Shown: piece by piece, positions 7,836 through 15,019 of the stretch | Layout of the letters: each line of letters begins with the position of its first letter | Position numbering within the stretch: the stretch's first letter is position 1 | Source: W425 sp964503235 | GTDB lineage: Bacteria > Chloroflexota > Dehalococcoidia > Dehalococcoidales > RBG-16-60-22 | DNA: 53,568 nucleotides | Direction: 5' to 3' | NCBI GenBank assembly: GCA_964503235.1 | Contig: CAZCZJ010000006.1 | Span: forward strand, 1-53,568 | The notes under the pieces: model-generated | Database searches by the model: none | The model's input: only the letters and a program-made list of their open reading frames with translations | Told to the model about the DNA's origin: nothing | Translations under genes and position numbers: made by a program

Positions 7836-9122
7836 ATGTCATCTATTAAAGAAGTAAAAGCCAGAGAAATCCTGGACTCGCGGGGCAATCCTACGCTGGA
7901 AGTAGAGGTTGCTCTCGACGGTGGATTCAGCGGTCGGGCGATGGTGCCCTCCGGCGCCAGCACCGGTAAGCATGAAGCGCTGGAACTCCGCGACGGTGAT
8001 ATGTCACGCTATAACGGCAAGGGCGTCCTCAAGGCGGTAGCCAATGTCAATGATATTATCCAGAACGCCATTATAGGGATGCCTGCCGACGACCAGGAGG
8101 CTGTCGACCGCAAGCTCATCGACCTCGACGGTACGCCTGACAAGTCGCGCCTGGGCGCTAACGCTATGCTGGGAACGTCCCTGGCGGTAGCCTACGCCTC
8201 TGCCAGTCAGCAGAGCCTGCCCCTGTACCGCTACCTCGGACAGGCCGATAGCTATACGCTGCCGCTACCGATGATGAATATTCTCAACGGCGGCAAGCAC
8301 GCCGCCAACTCGACCGACCTCCAGGAGTTTATGGTCATGTCCGTTGGCGCTGACAGCTTCAGTCGGGCGATGCAGATGGGCACCGAGGTCTATCACGCCC
8401 TCAAGAAAGTGCTCAAGGACCGCAGCCTTAACACCAACGTCGGCGATGAAGGCGGCTTTGCCCCCTCCCTCCCCTCCAACAAGGATGCCGTCGAGGCTAT
8501 CCTGGCCGCTATCGAGTCGGCCAAATACAAACCCGGCAAGGATATCTATATCGCCCTTGACCCTGCCTCCAGCGAATTTTATAAAGACGGCTCTTACGTG
8601 TTAGAGAGAGAGGGCAAGACGCTTACCTCCGCCGAGATGGTAGAGTTTTATGTCAAGTGGGTCGCCACCTACCCTATCATCAGCATTGAAGACGGCATGG
8701 CTGAAGATGACTGGGACGGATGGCGGCTTATCACCGAGAAGCTCGGTGATAAAATCCAGCTTGTCGGCGATGACCTGTATGTCACCAATGTCAGCCGCCT
8801 CAGCCAGGGAATTAAGACACGGGCTTCCAACTCTATCCTCATCAAGCTTAACCAGATAGGCACCCTCACGGAGACCATCGAAGCTATTAAAATGGCGCAG
8901 CAGGCGGGCTGGACGGCGGTCGTAAGCCACCGCTCCGGTGAGACCGAGGATACCACTATCGCCGACCTGGCTGTGGGCATGAACACCGGACAGATTAAAA
9001 CCGGGGCTCCCTGCCGTTCCGAGCGCACCGCCAAATACAACCGCCTCCTATATATCGAAGAGGAATTGAAAGATAAAGCCACTTATGCCGGAATAAAGGC
9101 TTTCGGCAACCTGAAGGGGTAA
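7836..9122 (+). CDS. eno: Enolase
   Basis: 428 residues, full length. It interconverts 2-phosphoglycerate and phosphoenolpyruvate. Visible landmarks are AREILDSRGNPTLEVEV, GASTGKHEALELRD (mobile loop with the serine ligand), NVGDEGGFAP, SIEDGMAEDDWDGW (Mg ligands), LVGDDLYVTN, ILIKLNQIGTLTET with the catalytic lysine, and SHRSGETEDTTIADL. Everything expected of an active enzyme is present. The Shine-Dalgarno GAGGGAGA lies inside the end of the upstream gene. With gap further on, it shows a working lower glycolysis or gluconeogenesis. Confidence 0.97.
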   Translation: MSSIKEVKAREILDSRGNPTLEVEVALDGGFSGRAMVPSGASTGKHEALELRDGDMSRYNGKGVLKAVANVNDIIQNAIIGMPADDQEAVDRKLIDLDGTPDKSRLGANAMLGTSLAVAYASASQQSLPLYRYLGQADSYTLPLPMMNILNGGKHAANSTDLQEFMVMSVGADSFSRAMQMGTEVYHALKKVLKDRSLNTNVGDEGGFAPSLPSNKDAVEAILAAIESAKYKPGKDIYIALDPASSEFYKDGSYVLEREGKTLTSAEMVEFYVKWVATYPIISIEDGMAEDDWDGWRLITEKLGDKIQLVGDDLYVTNVSRLSQGIKTRASNSILIKLNQIGTLTETIEAIKMAQQAGWTAVVSHRSGETEDTTIADLAVGMNTGQIKTGAPCRSERTAKYNRLLYIEEELKDKATYAGIKAFGNLKG

Positions 9123-9123
9123 C

Positions 9124-10116
9124 ATGACACAAGTAACCGACGGTATCCACTGGTTCAAGCTCCCCATGTCCCCGGACGAACCAACCCGTGACCATATCAA
9201 CGTCTATCTCATCCGCGGCGATAACGGCTACCTCCTCGTCGATTCCGGCTGGAACACCGATATCTCCTTTAATACCATGCATAATCACCTGGTAAAAAAC
9301 GGGATTAGTTTCGGCGATATATCCCAGATACTGGTCACCCATATCCATCCCGACCACTACGGTATGGCCGGTCGGATAAAACAGCTTTCCGGGGCGACCA
9401 TCGCGATGCACCACCTGGAAGAAGAACTTATCGAGTCCCGGTATATCCACATGGACGGTCTTCTCCACGAGACCGACCGCATGCTGGTGGCTAACGGACT
9501 TCCCCACGATGAGATGGTAGACCTCCGCGATGCCACCGTTGGCATGGAGAAGTTTATCATGCCCGCTTACCCAGATATAAGATTGCGGGACGGTGATACC
9601 GTTACCACCGGCGAATTTACCTTCCGGGTGGTCTGGACACCGGGGCATTCGGCGGGTCACGTCTGCCTGTATGAGGCCGATAAAAAAATCCTGCTTTCGG
9701 GAGACCATATCCTGCCCAGAATCACTCCCAATATCAGCGTCAACCCACAGTCCATCGAAAACCCCCTCGGCAGATATATCGACGCCCTTAAGGAAGTCAG
9801 GCTGCTGGACGTTGAGCTTGCCCTGCCCGGCCACGACGAACCTTTTAATAATGTCACCGCGCGTATCGATGCCATTATCGAACACCACATCCAGAGAAAC
9901 ATGGAGATATTGATAGCGCTGCAGCAGGAAACGAAAAATACTTATGAGATAGCCCAGGAGATAATCTGGGGCAACGGTTCAAAGTTCCCCGACCTACCGC
10001 CGTTCCATAAGAGAATGGCCGTATTCGAGACGCGGGCCCATCTGGATATGATGACGACCGAAGGCTACCTCGACGTATTACCGCGAAAAGGCATTATATA
10101 CTACCGGCAGAGATGA
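9124..10116 (+). CDS. MBL-fold metallo-hydrolase
   Basis: 330 residues. The metallo-beta-lactamase signature THIHPDHYGMAG (H-x-H-x-D-H) binds two metals. WTPGHSAGHVCLY supplies the third metal histidine and LLSGDHILP the bridging aspartate. A distal ALPGHDEPF gives the last histidine. The C-terminal ~100 residues form the helical LACTB2-type extension. The substrate is unknown; similar proteins include hydroxyacylglutathione-hydrolase-like and thioesterase-like enzymes. It starts one base after the eno stop, so it is the third gene of that transcript. Confidence 0.85.
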   Translation: MTQVTDGIHWFKLPMSPDEPTRDHINVYLIRGDNGYLLVDSGWNTDISFNTMHNHLVKNGISFGDISQILVTHIHPDHYGMAGRIKQLSGATIAMHHLEEELIESRYIHMDGLLHETDRMLVANGLPHDEMVDLRDATVGMEKFIMPAYPDIRLRDGDTVTTGEFTFRVVWTPGHSAGHVCLYEADKKILLSGDHILPRITPNISVNPQSIENPLGRYIDALKEVRLLDVELALPGHDEPFNNVTARIDAIIEHHIQRNMEILIALQQETKNTYEIAQEIIWGNGSKFPDLPPFHKRMAVFETRAHLDMMTTEGYLDVLPRKGIIYYRQR

Positions 10117-10148
10117 TATAATTGGACTGATAATAGTATGGAAACCTA

Positions 10149-10227
10149 TCCCCCTGACCCCCTTCCCTTGAGGATTGATGAAGGGAAGGGGGAGTGAAAG
10201 AGAGAGGGGGACCGAGGGGGTGAGGTT
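10149..10227. repeat. Composite G/C-run hairpin repeat, copy 2
   Basis: Twelve-base arms CCCCCTTCCCTT (10158-10169) and AAGGGAAGGGGG (10181-10192), then GAGAGGGGGACCGAGGGGGTGAGGTT. The closing AGGGGGTGAGGT is shared with most other copies. It lies between the MBL gene and the dehydratase-type gene. Confidence 0.75.
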
Positions 10228-10273
10228 AAAATAATCCGGGACTATATAAAAAGGGCTAAACCAGAATCGCCAG

Positions 10274-11317
10274 ATGAGCGGACATATTAAAAAAAGAATC
10301 GGCATCACCACCACCGTCCCCCTGGAAGTGCTGCTGGCCGCTGGTTATCAGCCCGTCGACCTCAACAATGTCCTCGTCGAGGACCCTCAACCGGAACGAC
10401 TCATCACCATCGCTGAGTGGGACGGCTTTCCCCTTAACTGCTGCAGCTGGATTAAAGGTATTTACGGCGTCTGCCTGGAATCCGGTATCAAAGATGTCCT
10501 CTGTGTCACCGGCGGCGATTGCTCCAATACCCTGATGCTCATGGAAGTCCTCAAGCTTAAGGGATTCAACACCATCCCCTTCGCCTACCCCGACCGACCG
10601 GACGTCGACGAGATGCAACGCGTTCTGTTGACGCTGGCAGCCACGCTCGGTACGACGCTTGAAGCCGCTGATAACGTTAGAGAAAAACTCCAGACCTGCC
10701 GCCATCTTATCCTGAAACTCGACGATCTGACCTGGCAGGAAAACCTGGTCAGCGGCTGGGAGAACCATCTCTGGCTGGTCTCCTCCTCCGATTTTAACGG
10801 CGATTTTCATAAATACGAGCGTGAGATTAAGAAGTTAATAGAAGACTGTTCCCAGCGCGAGCCCTACCCCACCGGAGAGCTCAGGCTGGCTTACATCGGT
10901 GTGCCCGCAATCTATGCCCGCGACCTTTATCGGTACGTGGAACGCCACGGTGGCAGGGTCGTTTTCAACGAAGTGCAGCGCCAGTTCGCCATGCCCGGGC
11001 CCGACAATTCACTGGCCGAGCAATATAGCCGCTATACCTATCCCTACTCCATCCAGCAACGCCTTAAGGATATAAAAACGGAGCTCAGTCGGCGGCATAT
11101 CGACGGTATTATTCATTATGTACAGGCTTTCTGCCACCGTGGTATCGGCGATATCATCTTCCGGGAAGCTATCAACCTCCCCATTCTCACCCTGGAAGGC
11201 AACGATGACTTTTTCCTGAACAATCATATCAAAACGCGCATCGAAGCTTTCCTGGACATGCTCCACAGAAGCCGACACCCCCGGGCTCTGAAAAGCAAAT
11301 CGGTAAAAAAATCATGA
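10274..11317 (+). CDS. 2-hydroxyacyl-CoA dehydratase D-component (HgdB/BcrB-like) family protein
   Basis: 347 residues. IGITTTVPLEVLLAAGYQPV is the characteristic N-terminal block of the family, and NCCSWIKGIYGVCLE carries cluster-type cysteines. HYVQAFCHRGIGDIIF and the terminal ILTLEGNDDFF...TRIEAFLDML are its central and C-terminal landmarks. Family members are Fe-S subunits of 2-hydroxyacyl-CoA dehydratases and benzoyl-CoA reductases, which need an ATP-driven activase. Here there is a single subunit without a partner or adjacent activase. The nearest activase genes in the window are at 36510-39575. Whether it acts with those is a guess. It may be one of the orphan DUF-type members. Confidence 0.8.
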   Translation: MSGHIKKRIGITTTVPLEVLLAAGYQPVDLNNVLVEDPQPERLITIAEWDGFPLNCCSWIKGIYGVCLESGIKDVLCVTGGDCSNTLMLMEVLKLKGFNTIPFAYPDRPDVDEMQRVLLTLAATLGTTLEAADNVREKLQTCRHLILKLDDLTWQENLVSGWENHLWLVSSSDFNGDFHKYEREIKKLIEDCSQREPYPTGELRLAYIGVPAIYARDLYRYVERHGGRVVFNEVQRQFAMPGPDNSLAEQYSRYTYPYSIQQRLKDIKTELSRRHIDGIIHYVQAFCHRGIGDIIFREAINLPILTLEGNDDFFLNNHIKTRIEAFLDMLHRSRHPRALKSKSVKKS

Positions 11318-11337
11318 CTCAAAACTACAGCCAAAAC

Positions 11338-11366
11338 TTGTAAAAAACACCTAGACTCCTTAATAT
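11338..11366 (+). promoter_or_regulatory. Probable gap promoter
   Basis: TTGTAA, 17-base spacer, TAATAT, ending 22 bases before the gap ATG. A strong TAGGAGGT ribosome-binding site lies between. Confidence 0.6.
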
Positions 11367-11388
11367 ATACTTACGTAGGAGGTATGAT

Positions 11389-12402
11389 ATGACAACCAGA
11401 ATTGGCATCAACGGCTTCGGACGTATCGGCAGGCTTACCCTCAGGACAATGATGGCGTATCACCAGAACGACCTTGAAGTGGTGGCTGTCAATGACCTGG
11501 CTGATACTAAAACCAACGCCCACCTGTTCAAGTGGGACAGTGTTTTCGGGCGCTATACCGGTGAGGTATCCGTTGCAGAAAACGCCATCGTCGTCGATGG
11601 ACGGAAAATTCAGGTAATCCAGGAGCGTGACCCCGCCGCTATCCCCTGGCAGAAATACGGCGCCGATATCGTCATCGAGTCCACCGGTTTCTTTCAGGAC
11701 GCCAACCAGGCGGTTGCTCACCGCAAAGGCGGCGCCAAGAAAGTAATTATCTCGGCGCCGGCCAAGAACGAGGATATCACCGTCGTCCTCGGTGTCAATG
11801 AAAATGCTTACGACCCCGCCAAGCACAACGTTATTTCCAATGCCTCCTGTACCACTAACGGCATCGCCCCGCCCGTCAAGGTCCTCCACGAAAGCTTCGG
11901 CATTACCAAGGGGCTGATGACCACCATCCACTCCTACACCAACGACCAAGTGGTGCTTGATACCATTCATAAGGATATCCGCCGCGCGCGTGCCTCCGGC
12001 TTGAACATGATTCCCACCACTACCGGCGCCGCCAGACTGGTCGGCAGTCTCGTCGCCGGACTGGAAGGTAAAATTCATGGCTTCTCGATGCGCGTGCCGA
12101 CGCCCACCGTCTCCGTCATCGACTTTGTCTGCGACCTCGAAAAAGATGTTACTGTCGAGCAGGTCAACGCGGCGCTGAAGCAAGCCGCCGCCGGACCCAT
12201 GAAGGGCATCCTTGAATGCTGCGAGGAAGAGCTGGTCAGCATGGACTTCAAGGGCAATCCCCACAGCTCCATCATCGATGCGCCGAGCACTATGGTTATC
12301 GGTGGCAACATGGTGAAGATTCTTGCCTGGTACGATAATGAATGGGGCTACAGCTGCCGCCTCGGCGACCTTTGCGTCTACATGGCTGAAAAGGGTCTAT
12401 AG
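11389..12402 (+). CDS. gap: Type I glyceraldehyde-3-phosphate dehydrogenase
   Basis: 337 residues. It oxidises glyceraldehyde-3-phosphate with NAD(P)+ and phosphate. IGINGFGRIGRL is the dinucleotide-binding loop. SNASCTTNGIAP carries the catalytic cysteine; the usual next residues are CLAP or ALAP, so GIAP is a mild variation. HSYTNDQ contains the activating histidine and WYDNEWGYSCRL the C-terminal signature. The ATG follows a strong TAGGAGGT. It is transcribed from its own promoter, and the acetyltransferase behind it starts 14 bases after the stop. Confidence 0.97.
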   Translation: MTTRIGINGFGRIGRLTLRTMMAYHQNDLEVVAVNDLADTKTNAHLFKWDSVFGRYTGEVSVAENAIVVDGRKIQVIQERDPAAIPWQKYGADIVIESTGFFQDANQAVAHRKGGAKKVIISAPAKNEDITVVLGVNENAYDPAKHNVISNASCTTNGIAPPVKVLHESFGITKGLMTTIHSYTNDQVVLDTIHKDIRRARASGLNMIPTTTGAARLVGSLVAGLEGKIHGFSMRVPTPTVSVIDFVCDLEKDVTVEQVNAALKQAAAGPMKGILECCEEELVSMDFKGNPHSSIIDAPSTMVIGGNMVKILAWYDNEWGYSCRLGDLCVYMAEKGL

Positions 12403-12416
12403 AGAATTCGGTTGCG

Positions 12417-12848
12417 ATGGCTCTGAATATTACTATCAGGCCCTGCCGTCATGATGAATGCCCGGCTATACTTGACCTGTGGAAATCGGCGGGAAGCCTA
12501 CCATCCGTAACCGATTCTCTTCAAGCGCTGGAACTGGTATTCCGTCGGGATGAAGATTTACTCCTCGTCGCCGAATATAATAGCCGTATTATCGGCACAG
12601 TCATGGGCGGCTGGGACGGTTGGCGGGCTAATATCTACCGACTGGCGGTACTGCCGCAGTATCGCCGCCAGGGTATCGGCCGGGCGCTGGTCAAAGAGAT
12701 AGAAGAGAAATTACGGCTCAAAGGGGCTGGTAAAATTTCCATCATGGTAGAAGGCAATGATGAACTGGCTAAAGTATTCTGGAACGCTTTGGATGATTCG
12801 GACTATAAATACGACCCCAGGATTATCAGGTACGTTAAGAATATATAA
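12417..12848 (+). CDS. GNAT family N-acetyltransferase
   Basis: 143 residues. The acetyl-CoA binding motif A is LAVLPQYRRQGIGRALVKEI (Q-x-x-G-x-G/A). It is preceded by the beta-4 strand GTVMGGWDGWRANIYRL, and the C-terminal WNALDDSDYKYDPR resembles the end of RimI-like and YpeA-like acetyltransferases. The acceptor is unknown. It follows gap closely and may ride on its transcript. Confidence 0.85.
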   Translation: MALNITIRPCRHDECPAILDLWKSAGSLPSVTDSLQALELVFRRDEDLLLVAEYNSRIIGTVMGGWDGWRANIYRLAVLPQYRRQGIGRALVKEIEEKLRLKGAGKISIMVEGNDELAKVFWNALDDSDYKYDPRIIRYVKNI

Positions 12849-12955
12849 TGACAACGTCGCTAAAATATAGGCGTTAATCACCTGTATCCTGCTGAAAAGT
12901 GTCATATTCGTAACAAATACCAACCTATTTACGTACTGGTGTACCTAAGTACTAA

Positions 12956-12984
12956 TTGACATTGATTGCGGAATTGCGTAAAAT
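12956..12984 (+). promoter_or_regulatory. Sigma-70-type promoter of tubulin-like gene 1
   Basis: TTGACA, exactly 17 bases, TAAAAT; start codon 28 bases further on. The TTGACATTG...AAATAG arrangement is repeated in front of the second tubulin-like gene, suggesting matched expression. Confidence 0.75.
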
Positions 12985-13012
12985 AGTACAACACCTGAAG
13001 AAAAGGTGAGAG

Positions 13013-14188
13013 ATGAGATTAGTCGTTATTGGGTTCGGGCAATGCGGCGGTAGAATTGCCGACGAGTTTGCCCGTTTAAACGCAAGGGCGCGAAGCGTAC
13101 GCGGATTACATATTATCACCGGCTCCTATGCTGTCAATACCGATATCGCCGACCTTAGCGGACTGCATACCATCAAGGCGAATTACGACCATAGAATACT
13201 TATCGGCAGCCGCAAGACCGGGGGGCATGGCGTCGGGAAAATCAACGAGCTGGGTGCTGAAATTGCCCGTGAAGATTCCGATAAAATAATCGAGACCGTA
13301 AGAAATTCCAAATATTTCCCGGAGACCGATGCTTTTCTGCTGGTTGCCAGCGCTGCCGGTGGTACCGGCTCGGGGGCAATATCGGTCATGACCCAGCAGA
13401 TAAAAGAACGCTATATAGACAAGCCTGTCTACAATCTTATCGTCCTTCCCTTTGAGCATGAAGAAACCACCGAAGACAGGACTATCTATAATGTAGCTAC
13501 ATGTCTTAAGTCCAGCTATCTGGTTGCCGACGCTATTTTCCTGGTTGACAACCAGAGATATACCATGAAAGACTCGCCTATAAGCCACAATCTTGCCAGG
13601 ATAAACTCCACAATCGTGGCGCCGTTTTTTAACCTGCTCTGCGCCGGAGAAGAAAAGAAACCCAAGTATATCGGCGCCAAGATACTGGATGCCGGTGATA
13701 TTATTCAGACGCTGGTAGGCTGGACAACCCTGGGGTACGGTCGCTCCCAGTCGTCATTCTTCCGGTCGCTTTTTTCGATGAGACGTGATTTCCGCAACAA
13801 AGCGACGGAAACTCAGAAGGGTATCCATGCCCTGGACTCCGCCGTCAGCGGATTATCCATTAAATGCAATCCGCTGGATGCCAAAAGAGCCCTGTATCTC
13901 GTCTCGGCTCCCGCCAAGGAAATCAATGTTGACCTTATTAAAGAACTGGGAACATCTATCAAGAATATGGCTCCCGAGGTTATATTAAGAAGCGGCGACT
14001 ATCCCCGGGAAAAGGGCAACCTTGATGTCACTCTGGTACTTTCTGAGATGAGTGACGTGGAAAAAGTCAGGAATTACTTCACTAAAGCCATTAACGTTAT
14101 CGCCGAACTTAAGAAGCGCCAGGCAGGTTTGATAAGCACACAGCGAGGGATTGATATCACGGTAAAAGATATACCCTCGCTGTTATAG
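13013..14188 (+). CDS. Tubulin/FtsZ superfamily GTPase, paralogue 1
   Basis: 391 residues. The N-terminal VVIGFGQCGGRIADEF matches the tubulin-type T1 loop (GQCG). The phosphate-binding signature is AAGGTGSGAI at about 114-123. GSRKTGGHGVGKINELGA forms the T2/T3 region, and the second half has the FtsZ C-terminal-domain pattern. It is neither a canonical FtsZ nor TubZ: it has family-specific blocks such as LPFEHEETTEDRTIYNVATC. It ends in the peptide KDIPSLL after a variable linker, exactly like the second copy; FtsZ uses such a tail to bind partners. The ribosome-binding site is AAGGTGAGAG. The next two genes, on the other strand, encode long coiled-coil-like proteins. GTP-driven polymerisation is inferred from the family. 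Confidence 0.85.
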   Translation: MRLVVIGFGQCGGRIADEFARLNARARSVRGLHIITGSYAVNTDIADLSGLHTIKANYDHRILIGSRKTGGHGVGKINELGAEIAREDSDKIIETVRNSKYFPETDAFLLVASAAGGTGSGAISVMTQQIKERYIDKPVYNLIVLPFEHEETTEDRTIYNVATCLKSSYLVADAIFLVDNQRYTMKDSPISHNLARINSTIVAPFFNLLCAGEEKKPKYIGAKILDAGDIIQTLVGWTTLGYGRSQSSFFRSLFSMRRDFRNKATETQKGIHALDSAVSGLSIKCNPLDAKRALYLVSAPAKEINVDLIKELGTSIKNMAPEVILRSGDYPREKGNLDVTLVLSEMSDVEKVRNYFTKAINVIAELKKRQAGLISTQRGIDITVKDIPSLL

Positions 14189-14295
14189 TCCGATATCTCT
14201 GTAAGAAACACCGGTTATATTCTGTTACTAAGCCTCTGGCTTAAACTCCCCTTCCTCTGGCTTCACTCAAAACGCTACTTACCTGAAAGGTTATA

Positions 14296-14820
14296 TTACT
14301 TGGCTATCTTGGAGTAAATCTGCCAGGCTTGTTCAATCGTCTGGTCGCGTACTTTCCAGGCTTTCTCTATATTACCCTCGCGTGATGCCTGTGCCTGTTG
14401 CACAGCTGCCTCGTAAGCTGCCCTGGCGCTTTCTTCGGTACTCTTAAACGCATCATCAGCCCGGCGCACGGCCGCTTCACGGCTCTGCAGAGCTTTCGTC
14501 AAGGCATCATCCCGGTCTTTCACTGCCTGTGTCATGGCGGCATCATAGCTTCTCTGAGCCTGCGACTCCGCCCGCTTGTAGGCTTTAGCTACCTGCATTT
14601 CATTTTCATGATAGGCCTTGGCTACCTGGCGCTCGGCATCCATATAGGCAGCATAGGCTTTTTCCGCCTGCAGCATTACTTCATCAAGCGGACTTTTCGG
14701 TTCTGCTTCAACTGGTTTTGGGGTCTCTTCAGCCACTGTTGTAACCTCCTCGGATTCTGTATTGTTTTTTACCTCTGCTTCCGCAGATGGTTTCTTGGTA
14801 CCCTTTTTCTGGTCAGCCAC
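14296..14820 (-). CDS. Helical protein of eleven tandem 11-residue (hendecad) repeats
   Basis: 174 residues. The first 50 are charged and probably disordered (K/E/T/P-rich). Then come eleven uninterrupted 11-residue units, among them AERQVAKAYHE, NEMQVAKAYKR, AESQAQRSYDA and TIEQAWQIYSK, followed by IAK. Hendecad periodicity predicts a long, nearly straight or slightly right-handed coiled coil, or an amphipathic lipid-binding helix; Tyr/Trp recur near the same phase. Two GTG codons are possible starts. AAGGAGG lies five bases from the second (14820) and runs into the first (14826), so I chose the second. It has no signal peptide or membrane helix. It converges with tubulin-like gene 1. No family recognised. 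Confidence 0.75.
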   Translation of the reverse strand: MADQKKGTKKPSAEAEVKNNTESEEVTTVAEETPKPVEAEPKSPLDEVMLQAEKAYAAYMDAERQVAKAYHENEMQVAKAYKRAESQAQRSYDAAMTQAVKDRDDALTKALQSREAAVRRADDAFKSTEESARAAYEAAVQQAQASREGNIEKAWKVRDQTIEQAWQIYSKIAK

Positions 14821-14905
14821 GGACACCTCCTTAGGAATACTCTATTAGCTTTTGTTGCTTTAGATCATTTGATATATAACATAAAATAGCTGGCGCTTAG
14901 TGCCC

Positions 14906-14934
14906 AGTATATTGCTCACCCGATAAAAAGTCAA
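14906..14934 (-). promoter_or_regulatory. Promoter of the hendecad-repeat gene
   Basis: On the minus strand: TTGACT, 17 bases, TATACT, about 85 bases before the start codon. It shows the small gene is transcribed on its own rather than by read-through from the large repeat gene. Confidence 0.65.
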
Positions 14935-15019
14935 GCAGTCCTGGGGCTCATGTTTCAGGTACTTTAGTCATAGCTCCGGTACTACATTAATCGGTATTTC
15001 GCGGACATAATTACCGAAG

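Noticed and set aside
10117..10122. TATAAT after the MBL gene as promoter of the dehydratase-type gene
   Set aside because: The -35 (TTATAT) is poor and the hairpin repeat would lie in the leader; left out as unsupported.
13013..14188. Canonical cell-division FtsZ
   Set aside because: Motifs and conserved blocks differ from FtsZ, there are two paralogues, and no ftsA, mur or mra genes are nearby.
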